Source: Nannocystaceae bacterium (GTDB lineage: Bacteria > Myxococcota_A > Polyangia > Nannocystales > Nannocystaceae). Taken from it: a stretch of 13,927 bases of DNA. A program made the position numbers and the translations under genes. The stretch lies in contig JAESSZ010000984.1 in NCBI GenBank assembly GCA_016763875.1, positions 1-13,927 on the forward strand, written 5' to 3'. The notes beneath the pieces were generated by a model. The model did no database searches. It was not told the DNA's origin and saw only the letters and a list, made by a program, of their open reading frames with translations. Each line of letters opens with the position of its first letter. Positions within the stretch are counted from its first letter, which is position 1. Below, in pieces: positions 12,533 through 13,927 of the stretch.

Positions 12533-13927
12533 TCAATCCGTCGAAAGGCTACCTGCCGCCAGCCCCCGGGCATCATCGCGGCAGCGAGTCGCCTCTTCAA
12601 CGAGATCCTCAGCCGGAACGTCCACCGCCTCCCGCCGCGCGCGTTCGCATGACTCTGTGGCGTCGGCATAGCGGCCCTGTGCGAGTCGTAGAGCGCCCAC
12701 GTCGTACAGCAGCTGGGCGCGAACGTGTGGCCGATGGGTGTCCAGGTCAACCATTGCCCGCCCCAGCACAGCGTCAGCGTCTTGCAGCCGTCCGACTTCT
12801 GTATAGGCCTCGCCGACAATACGACGGGTATCCACGAGCAAAGGGTGCGTGGCCGGCAAACTCGCCTCGCTCAACTCGAGCGCTCGCGTGAGCTGGTCGA
12901 TCGCGAGTTCGCTCTGCCCGATGACGAGATTCGCTTCTCCCGCCGCGGTCAAGAACGGGGCCATGCGTGAGTCATCGGGACTCAGGAACTCCCCGATAAT
13001 CGTAAGACTCGCGTTGGCAAGCTCGGCCGCGCGACCTGGCTGCGATTGCACTGTTGCGTTGACCGCAAGGTTCCTGAGCAACAGCGCTTCGTTGAGGGAT
13101 CCGGGACCCAAGCGACGCCGAGTGATCTCCAGCGCTTCCTCTGTCCGCAGCTGCGCCAACTTCGGCCTTCGTCGGCGGCTGTAGTGCGCGCCGATGTTGG
13201 CCAGCACCTCCGCGTAGCTGACCGTCACGCCACCATACGCTTGCTCCGTCCACTTCAGCGCCTCCAAGTGATGACGCTCCGCTTCTTCGTATTTCGCCGC
13301 AGTGTCGTACACAAGTGCAAGCGTCCGCTCTCGCATGCCCACGAGATCCGCGGGGTTTTCCATTCGCGTGATACGTGCGTTGGCCAGCGGCAGCAGTGCG
13401 ATAGCGCCATCAAAGTTCTGGTTGGCGTAGCCCTCCATCGAGATGATGGTCACCCAACAAAGAGCAGCGAGTGTGTCCGCTTTGCTGGCCGTGGCGAGTA
13501 GCGCCGCTGATTCGAGGGTTTCACGCGCACGCGCCAGCTCGTTCCGGTCGCGTTCAAACTGCCCGCGGTACATCAGCAGACGCGCGGTGAGTGGGCCATA
13601 GCCCAGCTGGGTGGCGGACTCGATCGCCGCATCGAGTTCGTCCGCCGCCCCCTCGACAAACCAATACGATCCCGCGCGGACCCGCCGACCGATCGCGCTG
13701 AGTTCCTGTACCTTGACAGCAATCGCGACGGGCGGCGGAGCAACGTTGAGTTCAAGGCGTCGATCGTCTTCGCACCGGGCGGGGGGCGCCAACGCTTCGA
13801 GCGCCCGAAACTGCGTGGTCAGGGTGGCGGGGCCGGCCGGCTGCGACGCCATGATCTGTGTCGTGGTCCGCAGGTCACCTTCGCGATCGCGTAGACACGC
13901 CCAGCGTCGGTCCAGCGCAGCCGCGGT
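12533..13927 (-). CDS. TPR region, probably C-terminal half of a Ser/Thr kinase; 5' end outside window
   Basis: The frame is open from the right edge of the window to TGA at 12533-12535, giving 464 visible residues. An ATG at 13852 exists, but coding sequence continues upstream of it (TAAALDRRWACLRDRE), so the gene starts outside the window. The first part resembles the stretch after the membrane segment in myxobacterial Ser/Thr kinases: a CLxxR-type segment, a length of helices, then LAPPARCEDDRRLELN. After this come about eight to ten TPR-like helical pairs (TARLLMYRGQFERDRNELARA, YEEAERHHLEALKW, AYAEVLANIGAHY-like, GRAAELANASL, QSELAIDQLTRALELSE, GRLQDADAVLGRAM, LRLAQGRYADA). TPR arrays bind partner proteins. 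The kinase domain itself is not visible, so the kinase assignment is inference from the region's usual architecture. It ends 102 bases before the Cys-rich lipoprotein start. Confidence 0.8.
   Translation of the reverse strand, partial: TAAALDRRWACLRDREGDLRTTTQIMASQPAGPATLTTQFRALEALAPPARCEDDRRLELNVAPPPVAIAVKVQELSAIGRRVRAGSYWFVEGAADELDAAIESATQLGYGPLTARLLMYRGQFERDRNELARARETLESAALLATASKADTLAALCWVTIISMEGYANQNFDGAIALLPLANARITRMENPADLVGMRERTLALVYDTAAKYEEAERHHLEALKWTEQAYGGVTVSYAEVLANIGAHYSRRRRPKLAQLRTEEALEITRRRLGPGSLNEALLLRNLAVNATVQSQPGRAAELANASLTIIGEFLSPDDSRMAPFLTAAGEANLVIGQSELAIDQLTRALELSEASLPATHPLLVDTRRIVGEAYTEVGRLQDADAVLGRAMVDLDTHRPHVRAQLLYDVGALRLAQGRYADATESCERARREAVDVPAEDLVEEATRCRDDARGLAAGSLSTD

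Overview
The window looks like chromosomal DNA of a high-GC predatory-type myxobacterium, most likely the Nannocystaceae or a near relative in Myxococcota. This is inferred from gene content only. The markers are a Ser/Thr kinase with the HRDVSPSN catalytic loop, a TPR protein that looks like the tail of a second kinase, many Cys-rich or Ser/Thr/Pro-linker lipoproteins, a DUF1592/DUF1588 plus DUF1552 pair, and an MglA-like GTPase. No rRNA, tRNA, CRISPR array, insertion sequence or prophage gene was seen.

Layout. On the plus strand, 1-618 is the 3' part of a gene for an eight-cysteine helical protein. It is followed by a short frame (599-982) that matches only the C-terminal part of a larger known protein type. 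On the minus strand, 1033-1533 is an orphan gene. Positions 1645-5694 hold a tightly packed four-gene minus-strand operon, read from right to left: sigma-70-like factor, membrane Ser/Thr kinase, TPR membrane protein, LamG-type lipoprotein. Stop/start codons overlap at two of its three junctions.

Divergent from the sigma gene, 5816-8999 (plus) encodes a c-haem lipoprotein (DUF1587/1595/1592/1588/1585) followed 2 bases later by a Tat-exported DUF1552 protein. The DUF1552 frame is broken near 8098, where one G appears to be missing. At 9227-10756 (plus) lies an MglA-like GTPase with a C-terminal extension of about 300 residues. Facing it on the minus strand are a lipoprotein formylglycine-generating-enzyme homologue (10783-11706) and, upstream of that, a lipoprotein with 25 cysteines besides its lipid anchor (11750-12430). 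The minus strand ends with a TPR protein (12533 to beyond 13927).

How the genes may work together. The sigma-kinase-TPR-LamG block resembles a surface-sensing and transcription unit, and the divergent haem/DUF1552 pair may share its control region of about 120 bases. The Cys-rich lipoprotein and FGE-like lipoprotein are 43 bases apart and probably co-transcribed. That raises the question whether the FGE-like enzyme oxidises a cysteine in its neighbour, which carries a CTPST site resembling the sulfatase CxPxR signature. This is a hypothesis only. Two genes (9227 and 12430) have a -10-like hexamer six bases before ATG and no Shine-Dalgarno, suggesting leaderless mRNAs.
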